DNA from: Devosia yakushimensis
GTDB lineage: Bacteria; Pseudomonadota; Alphaproteobacteria; Rhizobiales; Devosiaceae
Direction of reading: 5' to 3'
Assembly: GCF_030159855.1 (NCBI RefSeq)
Contig: NZ_BSNG01000004.1
Location: 186,001-250,000 of the forward strand
Length of the DNA: 64,000 bases
The translations under genes and the position numbers were made by a program. Positions 52,926 through 62,978 of the stretch are shown piece after piece. Within the stretch, counting starts at the first letter, position 1, and every line of letters begins with the position of its first letter. The notes beneath the pieces were generated by a model that was not told the DNA's origin, ran no database searches, and saw only the letters and a list, made by a program, of their open reading frames with translations.

Positions 52926-53945
52926 ATGACTGACATCAAATTTGCCGCCATCGGCATCAATCACGCCCATATCTACGGCCAGGTGGAATGCCTCAAGCGC
53001 GCCGGCGCCCAGTTCGTGGCCTTCCATGCGGTCGAGGACGATCTGGCGGCCACCTTCTCGGAAAAGTTCCCCGAGGCGCGGCGCGTTGCCGACCCCAAGG
53101 AAATCCTCGAAGACGCTTCGATCGCCGTGATCACGACCGCGGCGATCCCGGCCGACCGGGCCGCCATCTCCATTGCCGCCATGCAGCATGGCAAGGATGT
53201 GCTGTCCGACAAGCCGGGCATGACCACCTTCGCCCAGCTTGAGGAAATCAAGCGCGTGCAGAAGCAGACCGGCCGCATTTTCGGCGTGCTCTATTCGGAG
53301 CATTTCGAGGTCAAGGCCACGGTCGAAGCGGGCAATCTGGTCGCCCAGGGCGCTATCGGCAAGGTGATCAACACGGTGGGCCTCGGCCCCCATTCCCTGC
53401 GGCTGAACAATCGTCCCGACTGGTTCTTCACCCGCAATCGCTATGGCGGCATCCTCACCGACATTGCCAGCCACCAGTTCGAGCAATTCCTGTTCTTCTC
53501 GGACGCCATGGATGCCGAAGTGGTCTCGGCCAGCGTCGCCAATCGCGGCCATCCTGAAAAGCCGGGCCTGCAGGATGTGGGCGATGTGCATCTCAAGGCC
53601 GATGGCACTTCGGGCTATATCCGCGTCGATTGGTTCACCCCCGAGGGCCTGCCCACCTGGGGCGACGGGCGCCTCACCATTCTGGGCACTGAAGGCTATA
53701 TCGAGCTCAGGAAATATATCGACATTGCCGGCCGCCCCGGCACCGATCACCTGTTCATCGTCAACAAGGATGGCCCCCGCCATATCGATTGCTCGACCAC
53801 CGATCTTCCTTTCGGCCGGCAATTCCTCGACGATGTGCGCAACCGCACGGAAACTGCCATGCCGCAGGAGCGGTGCTTCAACGCCATGAAGCTGGCGCTG
53901 ACCGCCCAGCAATTGGCCGAACGCGGTACGGAGTGGGCACAATGA
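52926..53945 (+). CDS. Gfo/Idh/MocA family dehydrogenase 2
   Basis: A 339-residue sugar oxidoreductase. The Rossmann start is KFAAIGINHAHIYGQ, the catalytic lysine is in LSDKPGM (DKP instead of the usual EKP), and the conserved substrate-domain histidine is in ILTDIASHQFEQFLF. It lies 4 bases after permease 2 and overlaps dehydrogenase 3 by ATGA. DKP-type members are common among keto-glycoside and inositol pathways. The substrate is unknown, but the operon implies the sugar imported here. Confidence 0.9.
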   Translation: MTDIKFAAIGINHAHIYGQVECLKRAGAQFVAFHAVEDDLAATFSEKFPEARRVADPKEILEDASIAVITTAAIPADRAAISIAAMQHGKDVLSDKPGMTTFAQLEEIKRVQKQTGRIFGVLYSEHFEVKATVEAGNLVAQGAIGKVINTVGLGPHSLRLNNRPDWFFTRNRYGGILTDIASHQFEQFLFFSDAMDAEVVSASVANRGHPEKPGLQDVGDVHLKADGTSGYIRVDWFTPEGLPTWGDGRLTILGTEGYIELRKYIDIAGRPGTDHLFIVNKDGPRHIDCSTTDLPFGRQFLDDVRNRTETAMPQERCFNAMKLALTAQQLAERGTEWAQ

Positions 53946-55027
53946 GCCGGATTTTCAATGTCGCCATTGTCGGCGTCGGCATCGGCCGCAGCCACCTGGT
54001 CGAGGGCTATGTGCCCAATGCCGACAAGTACAAGGTGCTCGCGCTCTGCGATCTCAATGTCGAGCGCATGACCCCGATTGCCGATGAATTCGGCGTCGAG
54101 CGCCGCATCACCAATTTCGACGACATCCTGGCCATGGACGATATCGACGTGGTCGATATCTGCACCCCGCCCGGCCTGCACTATCCCATGGTCATGGCGG
54201 CGCTGAAGGCCGGCAAGCATGTGATCTGCGAAAAGCCGCTGGTCGGCTCGCTCAAACAGGTCGATGAAGTCATTGCCCAGGAAAAGATCTCCAAGGGCAA
54301 GCTGATGCCGGTGTTCCAATACCGGTTCGGCGATGGCATCGAGCAGGCCAAGGCCATTATCGATGCCGGCATTGCCGGCAAGCCCTTTGTCGGCACGGTG
54401 GAAACCATGTGGCGCCGCGGCCCCGATTATTATGCCGTGCCCTGGCGCGGCAAATGGGCGACCGAGCTGGGCGGGGTTCTCATGACCCACGCCATCCACC
54501 AGCACGATCTCTTCACCTATCTCATGGGCGACGTGAAGCGCCTGTTCGGCCGCGTCGCTACTCGCGTCAACGCCATTGAAGTGGAAGACTGCGTCACTGC
54601 TAGTCTCGAACTCTCCAATGGCGCCCTGGGCAGCTTCACCGCCACTTTGGGCGCGGCCGAGGAAATCACCCGGCTGTTCCTCACCTTCGAGAACGTCACC
54701 TTCGAAAGCGATTACGAGGCTTATAATCCCGGCGCCAAGCCGTGGAAAATCCAGCCGCGCAATCCCGAGACGGCGGCCAAGATCGATGCCCTGCTCAAGG
54801 ATTGGAAACATGTGCCCTCGCGTTTCGAAACGCAGATGGCCCGCTTCCATGCCGCCCTATTGGGTGAAGCGCCCATGCCGGTAACCTCGGTGGACTCACG
54901 CCGGGCACTTGAGCTCGTCACCGCCTTCTACCATTCCTCGACCACCCACGAAGATGTGGCCCTGCCCATCGCGTCCGACCATCCGCGTTATCAGAGCTGG
55001 GTTCCGCCCCAGTTCCGCGCTGCCTGA
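53942..55027 (+). CDS. Gfo/Idh/MocA family dehydrogenase 3
   Basis: A 361-residue oxidoreductase. NAD(P) loop GVGIGRSHLVEGY, catalytic lysine in VICEKPLV, substrate histidine in VLMTHAIHQHDLFTYL. It starts inside the last codon of dehydrogenase 2 (ATGA overlap) and is followed by the ATPase after 11 bases. Two different dehydrogenases in one operon suggest successive oxidation and reduction at the same sugar ring, or two sugars. Confidence 0.9.
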   Translation: MSRIFNVAIVGVGIGRSHLVEGYVPNADKYKVLALCDLNVERMTPIADEFGVERRITNFDDILAMDDIDVVDICTPPGLHYPMVMAALKAGKHVICEKPLVGSLKQVDEVIAQEKISKGKLMPVFQYRFGDGIEQAKAIIDAGIAGKPFVGTVETMWRRGPDYYAVPWRGKWATELGGVLMTHAIHQHDLFTYLMGDVKRLFGRVATRVNAIEVEDCVTASLELSNGALGSFTATLGAAEEITRLFLTFENVTFESDYEAYNPGAKPWKIQPRNPETAAKIDALLKDWKHVPSRFETQMARFHAALLGEAPMPVTSVDSRRALELVTAFYHSSTTHEDVALPIASDHPRYQSWVPPQFRAA

Positions 55028-55038
55028 GGAGACAAGCC

Positions 55039-56097
<1,059 letters not shown>

Positions 56098-56180
56098 GGG
56101 GGCTTCCTCGGGAAGAGCATTCGTTCCTGACGGTTTTTCCTGAGGCGGTTGCATTTCGGGGCAGGAACATTTGGTTCTAC

Positions 56181-56277
56181 CCTCCCTCCCCCTTGAGGGG
56201 AGGGCCGGGGAGGGGGTGGTTTGGTGGGCCGCTCAACGACCCCCACCCTCAATCCCTCCCCTCAAGGGGGAGGGAGG
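56181..56277. repeat. long palindromic repeat, family A copy 3
   Basis: The left arm 56181-56204 (CCTCCCTCCCCCTTGAGGGG then AGGG) continues CCGGGGAGGGGGT. The right arm 56254-56277 is CCCTCCCCTCAAGGGGGAGG then GAGG. It lies between the converging ATPase and TetR genes, where it can end both transcripts. Confidence 0.85.
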
Positions 56278-56312
56278 CCGATCAGGGCTCTCAAGCTCAT
56301 GAGGTTCTCCTC

Positions 56313-57074
56313 CTACCGTTTCTTGTCGATCATCAGCGCCAGCCCATCCAGGATGCGCTCGAGCCCGAAATCGAAGGCCATGTCCGGGTCGCCCAGGCCA
56401 TAGGTCTCTCCCACCACCGGGCCGATGCGGTTGGCCACCGGATAGGGCGAGAAATCCAGCGTTTCGAGATAGGGCGCGATGGCATACCACCATTCGTCAT
56501 CGCTCTGGCCGGTCAGCTCCTTGACCATCTTGGCCCGCGCCACGTCGCGCGCCGCGCCATGCACATAATTGGCGATCAGTGTCACCGACAGGTCCATTTC
56601 GATTTCGCTCAGGCCCAGCCCGTCAAAGGCGCTGAGGAAAATTTCGTAGGACCGCAAGGTGTGCGGCCCCAGCACCGGACGATGGGTTGATATCTGCAGG
56701 ACCCAGGGATGGGTGATGTAGAAATCGCGAAAGGCGCGGGCGACGAAGGCCACATTGGCCCGCCAGTGTTCCGCCTTGAAAACGGGCGCATCGCCGGCCC
56801 GCAACCCCGCCGCCGCATCCAGCATCAGGTCGAGCAGCACGGCCTTGTCGGGCACATGGGTATAAAAGGACATGGCCGAAATCCCCACCGCCTCGGCCAC
56901 CCGCCTTGTGGAGACGGCCTCGATCCCCTCGGCATCGGCAATGGCAATGGCCGCCATCACCAGATCGTTGAGACCCACTTTGGCCTTGGGGCCGCGCTTG
57001 GGGCTGTCGGCCGTGCCCCACATCAATTGCAGGGTCTTGATCGGATCGCCCCTGCCGGCAATGTCCTCGGCCAT
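56313..57074 (-). CDS. TetR family regulator of the DrrAB-like exporter
   Basis: A 253-residue repressor. The helix-turn-helix is at about 55-90 (VSTRRVAEAVGISAMSFYTHVPDKAVLL), with a TetR_C domain resembling that of tetracycline-type repressors (WRANVAFVARAFRDFYITHPWVLQ). It is divergent from the ABC exporter genes, with two ACAYCGTAC-like sites in between, and probably represses both. The inducer is likely the exported compound. Confidence 0.88.
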   Translation of the reverse strand: MAEDIAGRGDPIKTLQLMWGTADSPKRGPKAKVGLNDLVMAAIAIADAEGIEAVSTRRVAEAVGISAMSFYTHVPDKAVLLDLMLDAAAGLRAGDAPVFKAEHWRANVAFVARAFRDFYITHPWVLQISTHRPVLGPHTLRSYEIFLSAFDGLGLSEIEMDLSVTLIANYVHGAARDVARAKMVKELTGQSDDEWWYAIAPYLETLDFSPYPVANRIGPVVGETYGLGDPDMAFDFGLERILDGLALMIDKKR

Positions 57075-57098
57075 CGGGCCTCCAGATTAAAACTCTTT

Positions 57099-57141
57099 AC
57101 ACCGTACAAAATTCTGCTAAACCTTGTGCGGCGTACGATGT
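57099..57141. promoter_or_regulatory. paired operator-like sites upstream of exporter
   Basis: ACACCGTAC (57099-57107) and, in inverse orientation, GTACGATGT (57133-57141, read as ACATCGTAC) match in 8 of 9 bases. They lie 25 bases apart, between the TetR gene and the ABC exporter. Confidence 0.5.
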
Positions 57142-57253
57142 TTGTAGGGCGTGCGCGCAAAAAAGTCGAGCATTCTGTCGAAATCGCCCCTGCTGACGCG
57201 TCATGTCAGCAGGGCCGGATCAGTGTGCCTGCGCGATTAGAGAGGGACGTTCC

Positions 57254-58210
57254 ATGATCCATGCCAGAGACCTCACCCGCACCTTCAAGACCAAGGGCGG
57301 AACAGTCGAGGCCGTGCGCGGCCTCAATCTCGATGTCGCCGAGGGGGAGATGGTGGCTTTTCTCGGCCCCAATGGCGCGGGCAAATCCACGTCCCTGCGC
57401 ATGCTGACTACGCTCCTGCCGCCCAGCTCGGGCAGCGCGCGGGTCGGCGGGTTCGATGTGGTATCCGATCCCGCCGGCGTGCGGCGGCGCATCGGCTATG
57501 TGGGGCAGGGCACCGGCTCGGGCCCCTATCACCGCGTCCGCGACGAGCTGGTGACGCAAGGCCGCGCCCAGAAGATGAGCCCATCGGACGCCCGCAAGCG
57601 TGCCGACGAACTGCTCGGCATGCTCGAACTCGAGGGGCTGGCCGACCGCGATTGTGCTTCGCTCTCGGGCGGCCAGAAGCGGCGGCTCGATGTGGCGCTG
57701 GGGCTGATGCATACCCCGCCCATCCTCTTTCTCGACGAGCCCTCGACCGGGCTCGATCCCCACAGCCGGGCCAATCTGTGGGATCACATCACCCGCATCC
57801 GCAAGGCCAGCGGCATGACCATTTTCCTTACCACCCATTATCTCGACGAGGCCGATACCATGGCCGAGCGGGTCATGGTGATGGACAATGGCATGATGAT
57901 CGCCGACGACACGCCCGCCCGGCTCAAGGCGGATCTGGCGGGCGACACCATCCATGTCAGCGTGCTCTGCGCCGACCAGGCCGCCAGCGCCGCCGAGCTG
58001 GCCCGCAACCTCCCCGATGCCCGTGAAACCCTGCTGGATGGCCGCGATATTTCGGTCACCCTCCGGGATGGCGAAGCCGTACTCCCCGAATTCGTCCGCC
58101 GCCTGCACCAGGCCGGCATCGAAGCCATCAGCGCCCGCGTCGTGCGGCCCACGCTCGATGACGTGTTCCTGGGGCTGACAGGACGCTCGCTGCGAGAGGC
58201 GGCGGGGTGA
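57254..58210 (+). CDS. ABC exporter ATP-binding protein, DrrA-like
   Basis: A 318-residue ATPase. Walker A GPNGAGKST (38-46), signature SLSGGQKRRLDVALGL, Walker B ILFLDEPSTGLDP, switch H in FLTTHYLDEAD. The C-terminal region (about 240-318) has the DrrA-type tail with RVVRPTLDDVFLGLTGR. AGAGGG lies about 7 bases before the ATG. The ABC-2 permease gene follows, separated by a 129-bp palindromic repeat. Known relatives export anthracyclines or other drugs. Confidence 0.93.
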   Translation: MIHARDLTRTFKTKGGTVEAVRGLNLDVAEGEMVAFLGPNGAGKSTSLRMLTTLLPPSSGSARVGGFDVVSDPAGVRRRIGYVGQGTGSGPYHRVRDELVTQGRAQKMSPSDARKRADELLGMLELEGLADRDCASLSGGQKRRLDVALGLMHTPPILFLDEPSTGLDPHSRANLWDHITRIRKASGMTIFLTTHYLDEADTMAERVMVMDNGMMIADDTPARLKADLAGDTIHVSVLCADQAASAAELARNLPDARETLLDGRDISVTLRDGEAVLPEFVRRLHQAGIEAISARVVRPTLDDVFLGLTGRSLREAAG

Positions 58211-58217
58211 GGTTCTA

Positions 58218-58346
58218 CACCTCTCCCTTTGGGGGAGAGGTCGACCCGTCTTCGGGTCGGGTGAGGGGGCCTTTCTTTCACCGCGCCCGGTAAAGGCCCC
58301 CTCACCCGCCGGCTTCGCCGCCGACCTCTCCCCCCAGGGAGAGGTG
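58218..58346. repeat. 129-bp palindromic repeat, CACCTCTCCC family
   Basis: The left arm begins CACCTCTCCCTTTGGGGGAG (58218 on) with GGTCGACCCG and CGGGTGAGGGGGCC. The right arm ending at 58346 is the near reverse complement (GGCCCCCTCACCCG, CCGACCTCTCCCCCCAGGGA). It sits inside the exporter operon, between ATPase and permease, so it may be a within-operon attenuator. Confidence 0.8.
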
Positions 58347-58377
58347 AAACGCGGCTCCCAATCAACGAGGTTCCCTT

Positions 58378-59133
58378 ATGACCTTCCTCACCGATACCGC
58401 CATCTCCTTCCGCCGCGAGATCGGCCCGACCCTGCGCAGCTGGTACTACATCATCTTCGGACTGGTGCAGCCGCTGCTCTATCTGGCCCTCTTCGTGCCC
58501 CTGCTGGGAAATATCCCGGGGCCCGATGGCGCCAGCCCCCTGCAATGGTTCGTGCCCGGCATGGTGGTCATGCTGGTGCTGTTCACTACCGTTTCCTGCG
58601 GCTGGTCGCTGACCGAGGAGTTGATGAGCGGCAGTTTCGAGCGCTTCCTCGCCACCCCGATGAGCCGGCCGGCCATCATGGTGGGGCGCGCGCTCAAGGA
58701 ATTGGCGCCCCTGCTGGTGCAGGCGCTGATCCTCATCGTCGTCGCCGCGCCCTTCGGTTTGCAGCTCCATCCCCTCTCCATGCTGGCAGGCCTGGTGCTG
58801 CTCCTGCTGTTCGGCGTCGGGGTGGCTTCGCTCTCCTATGCGCTGGCCATAGCCAGCAAGCATGATGGCTCGCTCTTCTATATGGTCAGCCATTCGGTGG
58901 CCCTGCCCATGATGCTGCTGGGCGGGGTGCTGCTGCCCATGACCAATGCGCCCGCCTGGCTCTACATCGCCAGCCGCTTCAATCCCCTGACCTATCTGGT
59001 CGAGGCCGAACGCGCGCTGTTCTCCGGCGAGATATCAACGCTTCCCGTGCTCTATGGCGCGCTGGTCGCCCTCCTGGTTGGCGCCATCGGCCTGGCCATC
59101 GGCGTCAGCCAGATTCGCAAGGCATCGCTCTAG
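58378..59133 (+). CDS. ABC-2 type exporter permease, DrrB-like
   Basis: A 251-residue membrane protein with six predicted helices (first at about 22-40, LRSWYYIIFGLVQPLLYLALF). The ABC-2 signature region is LMSGSFERFLATPMSRPAIMVGR, and the C-terminal part has PMTNAPAWLYIASRFNPLTYLVEA. It pairs with the DrrA-like ATPase as a drug or lipid exporter. GAGG lies 7 bases upstream of the ATG. Confidence 0.93.
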   Translation: MTFLTDTAISFRREIGPTLRSWYYIIFGLVQPLLYLALFVPLLGNIPGPDGASPLQWFVPGMVVMLVLFTTVSCGWSLTEELMSGSFERFLATPMSRPAIMVGRALKELAPLLVQALILIVVAAPFGLQLHPLSMLAGLVLLLLFGVGVASLSYALAIASKHDGSLFYMVSHSVALPMMLLGGVLLPMTNAPAWLYIASRFNPLTYLVEAERALFSGEISTLPVLYGALVALLVGAIGLAIGVSQIRKASL

Positions 59134-59136
59134 TCC

Positions 59137-59192
59137 TTGACTCACTCATACCTCGCTGGCTATATATCAATCCATAGCCAGCGAGGTATGAG
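59137..59192 (+). promoter_or_regulatory. arsR promoter embedded in a 19-bp perfect inverted repeat
   Basis: CTCATACCTCGCTGGCTAT (59145-59163) and its exact reverse complement (59174-59192) have a 10-base loop. A -35 TTGACT (59137-59142) and a -10 TATATA (59161-59166) with 18 bases between lie across the left arm, and the right arm runs into the ribosome site. This is a strong operator layout for the ArsR protein; a hairpin that shields the ribosome site is an alternative. Confidence 0.75.
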
Positions 59193-59198
59193 TCTACG

Positions 59199-59522
59199 AT
59201 GTCGACGCCGCAGGACATGCTCTTCAAGACTTTGGCCGATCCCACGCGGCGCGCCATTTTCGAGCAGCTGTGCCGGGAAGGCGAAAAGAGCGTCGGGGTG
59301 CTGACGGCCCGGGCCGGAGTGTCCCAGCCAGTGGTCTCGCGGCATCTGGCGGTGCTGAAACAGGCCGGATTGGTTGGGGATCGCCATGCCGGCCGCCAGA
59401 CCTATTATAGCGCCCTGCCGGGCGCGCTATCGCCCCTCACCGACTGGACCCAAGAAATGGCGGGCTATTGGGAGGGGCGGTTCGACGCGCTCGAAAACCT
59501 GCTGGGGAGGATGGATCAATGA
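59199..59522 (+). CDS. ArsR family transcriptional regulator
   Basis: A 107-residue winged-helix protein. The recognition region is about 35-65 (LTARAGVSQPVVSRHLAVLKQAGLV). It has no cysteine pairs of the metal-sensing kind and belongs to the group paired with SRPBCC proteins. Its stop overlaps the SRPBCC start by four bases. The large dyad upstream implies autoregulation of the arsR-SRPBCC-DUF1801 operon. Confidence 0.92.
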   Translation: MSTPQDMLFKTLADPTRRAIFEQLCREGEKSVGVLTARAGVSQPVVSRHLAVLKQAGLVGDRHAGRQTYYSALPGALSPLTDWTQEMAGYWEGRFDALENLLGRMDQ

Positions 59523-59935
59523 GTGCTGAAATCCGCACCGTCACGGTCGAGCGGGAGCTTGCCGCCGCGCCCGAGAAAATCTGGCGGGCGCTGACCCAGC
59601 CGCATTTGCTTGAGGAATGGCTGATGAAAAGCGATTTCGCGCCTGTCAAAGGGCAGAAATTCACCTTCTCGAACCAGCCCCGGCCCGATGTGAGCGTGGT
59701 CATCGATTGCCAGGTGCTGGCCATCGAGCCGCACCGTACCCTGTCCTATAGCTGGGCCGCCTTTGGCCTCGAAAGCACCGTGACCTTCACCCTGGAGCCG
59801 ACGGCGAAAGGCACCATGCTGCGCATGGAGCAGGCCGGTTTCAGGCCGGATCAGGACCTGGCCTATAAAGGCGCCAGGGCATCGTGGAAACAATTCCTGG
59901 CACGGCTGGACCAGCTCGTCGCCACGATCGATTGA
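59519..59935 (+). CDS. SRPBCC domain protein (AHSA1 type)
   Basis: A 138-residue START-like fold protein with a hydrophobic ligand pocket. The family start VERELAAAPEKIWRALTQPHLLEEWLM and the helix ASWKQFLARLDQL are clear. It is coupled to arsR by an ATGA overlap, a combination seen in very many bacteria. It may bind or modify a small hydrophobic molecule that the ArsR protein senses. Function unproven. Confidence 0.9.
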   Translation: MSAEIRTVTVERELAAAPEKIWRALTQPHLLEEWLMKSDFAPVKGQKFTFSNQPRPDVSVVIDCQVLAIEPHRTLSYSWAAFGLESTVTFTLEPTAKGTMLRMEQAGFRPDQDLAYKGARASWKQFLARLDQLVATID

Positions 59936-59958
59936 CACCCATAAAGAGGAGACCAATC

Positions 59959-60387
59959 ATGGCCGGCACGAGCAAATCCAAGAAAGTCTTTTCCGAGGCC
60001 GAACTCGAGGCGATGCAGGACGCCAAGGTCGAACGCAAGAAGGGCAAGAAAGCCGATGGCGAAGCCGACCTGCTGGCCAAGGTGGCCGAGATGAGCCAAA
60101 GCGACCGCGCCATTGCCGAACGCCTGCACGCTCTGGTCAAGGAAAACGCCCCCGATCTCTCCCCCAAGACCTGGTATGGCATGCCCGCCTGGGCCGATGC
60201 GGCCGGCAAGGTGGTCTGCTTCTTCACCGCCGCCGGCAAGTTCGATTCCCGCTATGCCAGCTTCGGCTTCAACGACGTGGCCAAGCTTGATGACGGTACC
60301 GTCTGGCCGACGGCCTTTGCCGTGACCAGGCTGACCCAGGCCGATGAGAAGATGATTGCGGGGTTGCTGCGGCAGGCGGTGGGCTGA
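59959..60387 (+). CDS. DUF1801 family protein
   Basis: A 142-residue protein. Residues 1-45 are a charged, lysine-rich coil (KVERKKGKKADGE), and about 55-142 are a DUF1801 fold (AERLHALVKENAPDLSPKTWYGMPAWADAAGKVVCFF). Members are small frataxin-like or YdhG-like proteins of unclear function. AGAGGAG precedes the ATG. It follows the SRPBCC gene by 23 bases, so it is likely the third gene of the ArsR operon. Confidence 0.8.
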   Translation: MAGTSKSKKVFSEAELEAMQDAKVERKKGKKADGEADLLAKVAEMSQSDRAIAERLHALVKENAPDLSPKTWYGMPAWADAAGKVVCFFTAAGKFDSRYASFGFNDVAKLDDGTVWPTAFAVTRLTQADEKMIAGLLRQAVG

Positions 60388-60419
60388 AGGCTTGGGATGG
60401 CGCTGGGCTATCCGCAACG

Positions 60420-60524
60420 CCTCCCTCCCCCTTGAGGGGAGGGCCGGGGAGGGGGTCGTTGGGGCATTTGCGCAGAGACCGCACGACCCCCACCCTCAAT
60501 CCCTCCCCTCAAGGGGGAGGGAGG
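60420..60524. repeat. long palindromic repeat, family A copy 4
   Basis: The left arm 60420-60443 (CCTCCCTCCCCCTTGAGGGG then AGGG) continues CCGGGGAGGGGGTCG. The right arm 60501-60524 is CCCTCCCCTCAAGGGGGAGG then GAGG. It fills the gap between the DUF1801 and UvrA-like genes and is closest to copy 3. Confidence 0.85.
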
Positions 60525-60647
60525 CGATAGAACGATAGATCTACGCCAGACCATAAATCCGCCGCCGCCGTCGAAATCCACTCTGCTGACTCGTCATGCC
60601 ACCAGAGCGGCGCATGGATTGCCGCCAATGCCAATGAGGACCCCGCT

Positions 60648-62900
60648 TTGACCCCACCTGATTACGGCTCGATCATCATTCGCGGCGCCCGCGAGAATAA
60701 TCTCAAATCCGTCTCGCTCGACATTCCCAAGCGCCAGATCACGGTCTTCACCGGCGTCTCGGGCTCGGGCAAATCGTCCTTGGTGGTCGGCACGATAGCG
60801 GCCGAAAGCCAGCGGCTGATCAACGAGACCTATCCCAGCTTCGTGCAGCAATTCATGCCGCGCTATGGCCAGCCCGATGCCGACCAGCTCGAAAACATCT
60901 CGGCCGCCATCATTGTCGACCAGCAGCGGCTGGGCGGCAATTCGCGCTCGACCGTCGCCACGGTGACCGATGCCGCGCAGATGCTGCGCGTGCTGTTCTC
61001 GCGCCTGGCCGAACCGCGCCTGGGCCCGCCTTCGCTCTATTCCTACAATGACCCGCGCGGCATGTGCCCCGATTGCGAGGGTATCGGCCAGGTCGCCGCC
61101 ATGGACATGGCGGCCGTTGTCGACGAGAGCAAATCGCTCAAGGGCGGCGCGCTGCTACCCAAGGATTTCGCCGTCGACACCTGGTATTGGGAAATCTACG
61201 CCAATTCGGGTCTCTTCGACCTCGACAAGCCGATCGGCAAATATTCCGAGGAGGAACGGCATAACCTCTTCCACCTCGATGACGGCCGCAAGATCAAGGT
61301 CGGCAAGATCGGGCTGACCTATGAAGGGGTGGTCGCCAAGCTCAAAAAGGGTTTGGGCTCCAAGGACCCCGAGAGCCTGCAGCCCCATGTGCTGCGCGAA
61401 TATGAGAAGATCTTTACCCGCGCCACCTGCCCGGCCTGCCACGGCACCCGCCTCAATCAGCAGGCACTGGGCAGCACGGTCAAGGGCCGCAATATTGCCG
61501 AGCTCTCGGCCATGCAGGTCAGCGAACTGGCCACGCTGATCCGGGCCATCGAGGCGCCGCAAGTGGGCCCCATGCTCCAGGCGCTGGCGCTGCGGCTCGA
61601 AAATCTCGTCACCATCGGGCTGGGCTATCTGAGCCTGGATCGGGAAAGCTCGACCCTCTCGGGTGGGGAAAGCCAGCGCGTCAAGATGGTGCGCCATCTC
61701 GGCTCCTCCCTTACCGACATCACCTATGTGTTCGACGAACCCTCGGTGGGGCTACATCCCCATGATGTGGGCCGGCTCGCCGGGCTGATGCAGCAGCTGC
61801 GCGACAAGGGCAATACCGTGCTCATCGTCGAGCACAAGCCCGACATGATCGCCATTGCCGACCATGTGGTGGATATGGGTCCCTTTGCCGGCAGCAAGGG
61901 CGGCGAGGTGGTCTATGAGGGCGATTTTGCCGGGCTGCTGACCTCCGGCACGCTGACCGGCAACCACATCAAAAAGCACCAGCCCATCAAGGACAAGGTG
62001 CGTGGGGGCGCGGGCCAGCTCAAAATCGCCAATGCCCGGCTCAATAACCTGCAGGATGTATCTATTGCCATTCCGCAAGGCGTGCTGACCGCCGTTACCG
62101 GCGTTGCCGGCTCGGGCAAGTCATCCCTGATCCAGGGCTGCCTGCCGCTCGCCTATCCCGATACCATCATCATCGACCAGAACCTGGCCCGCGGCTCGCG
62201 CCGCTCCAACACGGCCACCTATACCGGCATTCTCGATAGCGTGCGCAAGGCCTTCGCCAAGGCCAATGGGGTCGATGCGGCCCTGTTCTCTGCCAATTCC
62301 AAGGGCGCCTGCCCCGATTGCAACGGGCTGGGCGTGATCTATACCGACCTCGCCCATCTCGACCCCATGGTCACCACCTGCGAAACCTGCGAAGGCAAGC
62401 GCTTCCTGCCCGAAGTGCTCGAGCATCACCTGCGCGGCAAATCGATCAGCGATGTTTATCTCATGAGCATCAGCGAGGCGGTCGACTTCTTCACCGAACC
62501 GGCCGTGGCCAAAATCCTCAAGGGGCTCGACGATGTGGGCTTGGGCTATCTGACCCTGGGCCAGCCGCTCTCGACCCTGTCCGGCGGGGAACGCCAGCGC
62601 CTCAAGCTCGCCGCCGAACTGGGCAAGAAGGGCAATATCTACGTGCTCGACGAGCCCACGACGGGCCTGCATATGAACGATGTCGATACCTTGATCGGCC
62701 TCTTCGACCGGCTCGTCGATGCCGGCTCGACCGTGATCGTCATCGAGCACAATCTCGACGTCATCTCCCGCGCCGATTGGGTCATCGACCTGGGCCCCGG
62801 CGCCGGGCACGATGGCGGCAGGATACAATTCGAGGGCGTTCCGGCCGATCTGGTCAAGGCCGGCCATTCATTGACGGGGCAGCATCTGGCTTCGCGCTAG
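60648..62900 (+). CDS. short UvrA-like ABC ATPase (DrrC/UvrA2 type)
   Basis: A 750-residue protein against about 940-970 for UvrA. Two ABC ATPase halves are present: P-loops GVSGSGKSS (36-44) and GVAGSGKSS (about 485-493), signatures LSGGESQRVKM (about 338) and LSGGERQRLKL (about 643), and Walker B FDEPSVGLHP and LDEPTTGLH. Two CxxC pairs per half remain (CPDCEGIG with CPACHGTR; CPDCNGLG with CETCEGKR). The missing length probably includes the UvrB-binding and insertion domains. DrrC of the daunorubicin producer is of this kind and protects DNA from intercalators. The start is TTG, with GAGGA 7 bases upstream. Confidence 0.88.
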   Translation: MTPPDYGSIIIRGARENNLKSVSLDIPKRQITVFTGVSGSGKSSLVVGTIAAESQRLINETYPSFVQQFMPRYGQPDADQLENISAAIIVDQQRLGGNSRSTVATVTDAAQMLRVLFSRLAEPRLGPPSLYSYNDPRGMCPDCEGIGQVAAMDMAAVVDESKSLKGGALLPKDFAVDTWYWEIYANSGLFDLDKPIGKYSEEERHNLFHLDDGRKIKVGKIGLTYEGVVAKLKKGLGSKDPESLQPHVLREYEKIFTRATCPACHGTRLNQQALGSTVKGRNIAELSAMQVSELATLIRAIEAPQVGPMLQALALRLENLVTIGLGYLSLDRESSTLSGGESQRVKMVRHLGSSLTDITYVFDEPSVGLHPHDVGRLAGLMQQLRDKGNTVLIVEHKPDMIAIADHVVDMGPFAGSKGGEVVYEGDFAGLLTSGTLTGNHIKKHQPIKDKVRGGAGQLKIANARLNNLQDVSIAIPQGVLTAVTGVAGSGKSSLIQGCLPLAYPDTIIIDQNLARGSRRSNTATYTGILDSVRKAFAKANGVDAALFSANSKGACPDCNGLGVIYTDLAHLDPMVTTCETCEGKRFLPEVLEHHLRGKSISDVYLMSISEAVDFFTEPAVAKILKGLDDVGLGYLTLGQPLSTLSGGERQRLKLAAELGKKGNIYVLDEPTTGLHMNDVDTLIGLFDRLVDAGSTVIVIEHNLDVISRADWVIDLGPGAGHDGGRIQFEGVPADLVKAGHSLTGQHLASR

Positions 62901-62978
62901 ACGTGGTGGGGGAAAGCTGCCCATCCTTGCCGCCACCGCCCCAGGCCCCTAAATATGGCTCTCCCCGGGAGCCCCGCC

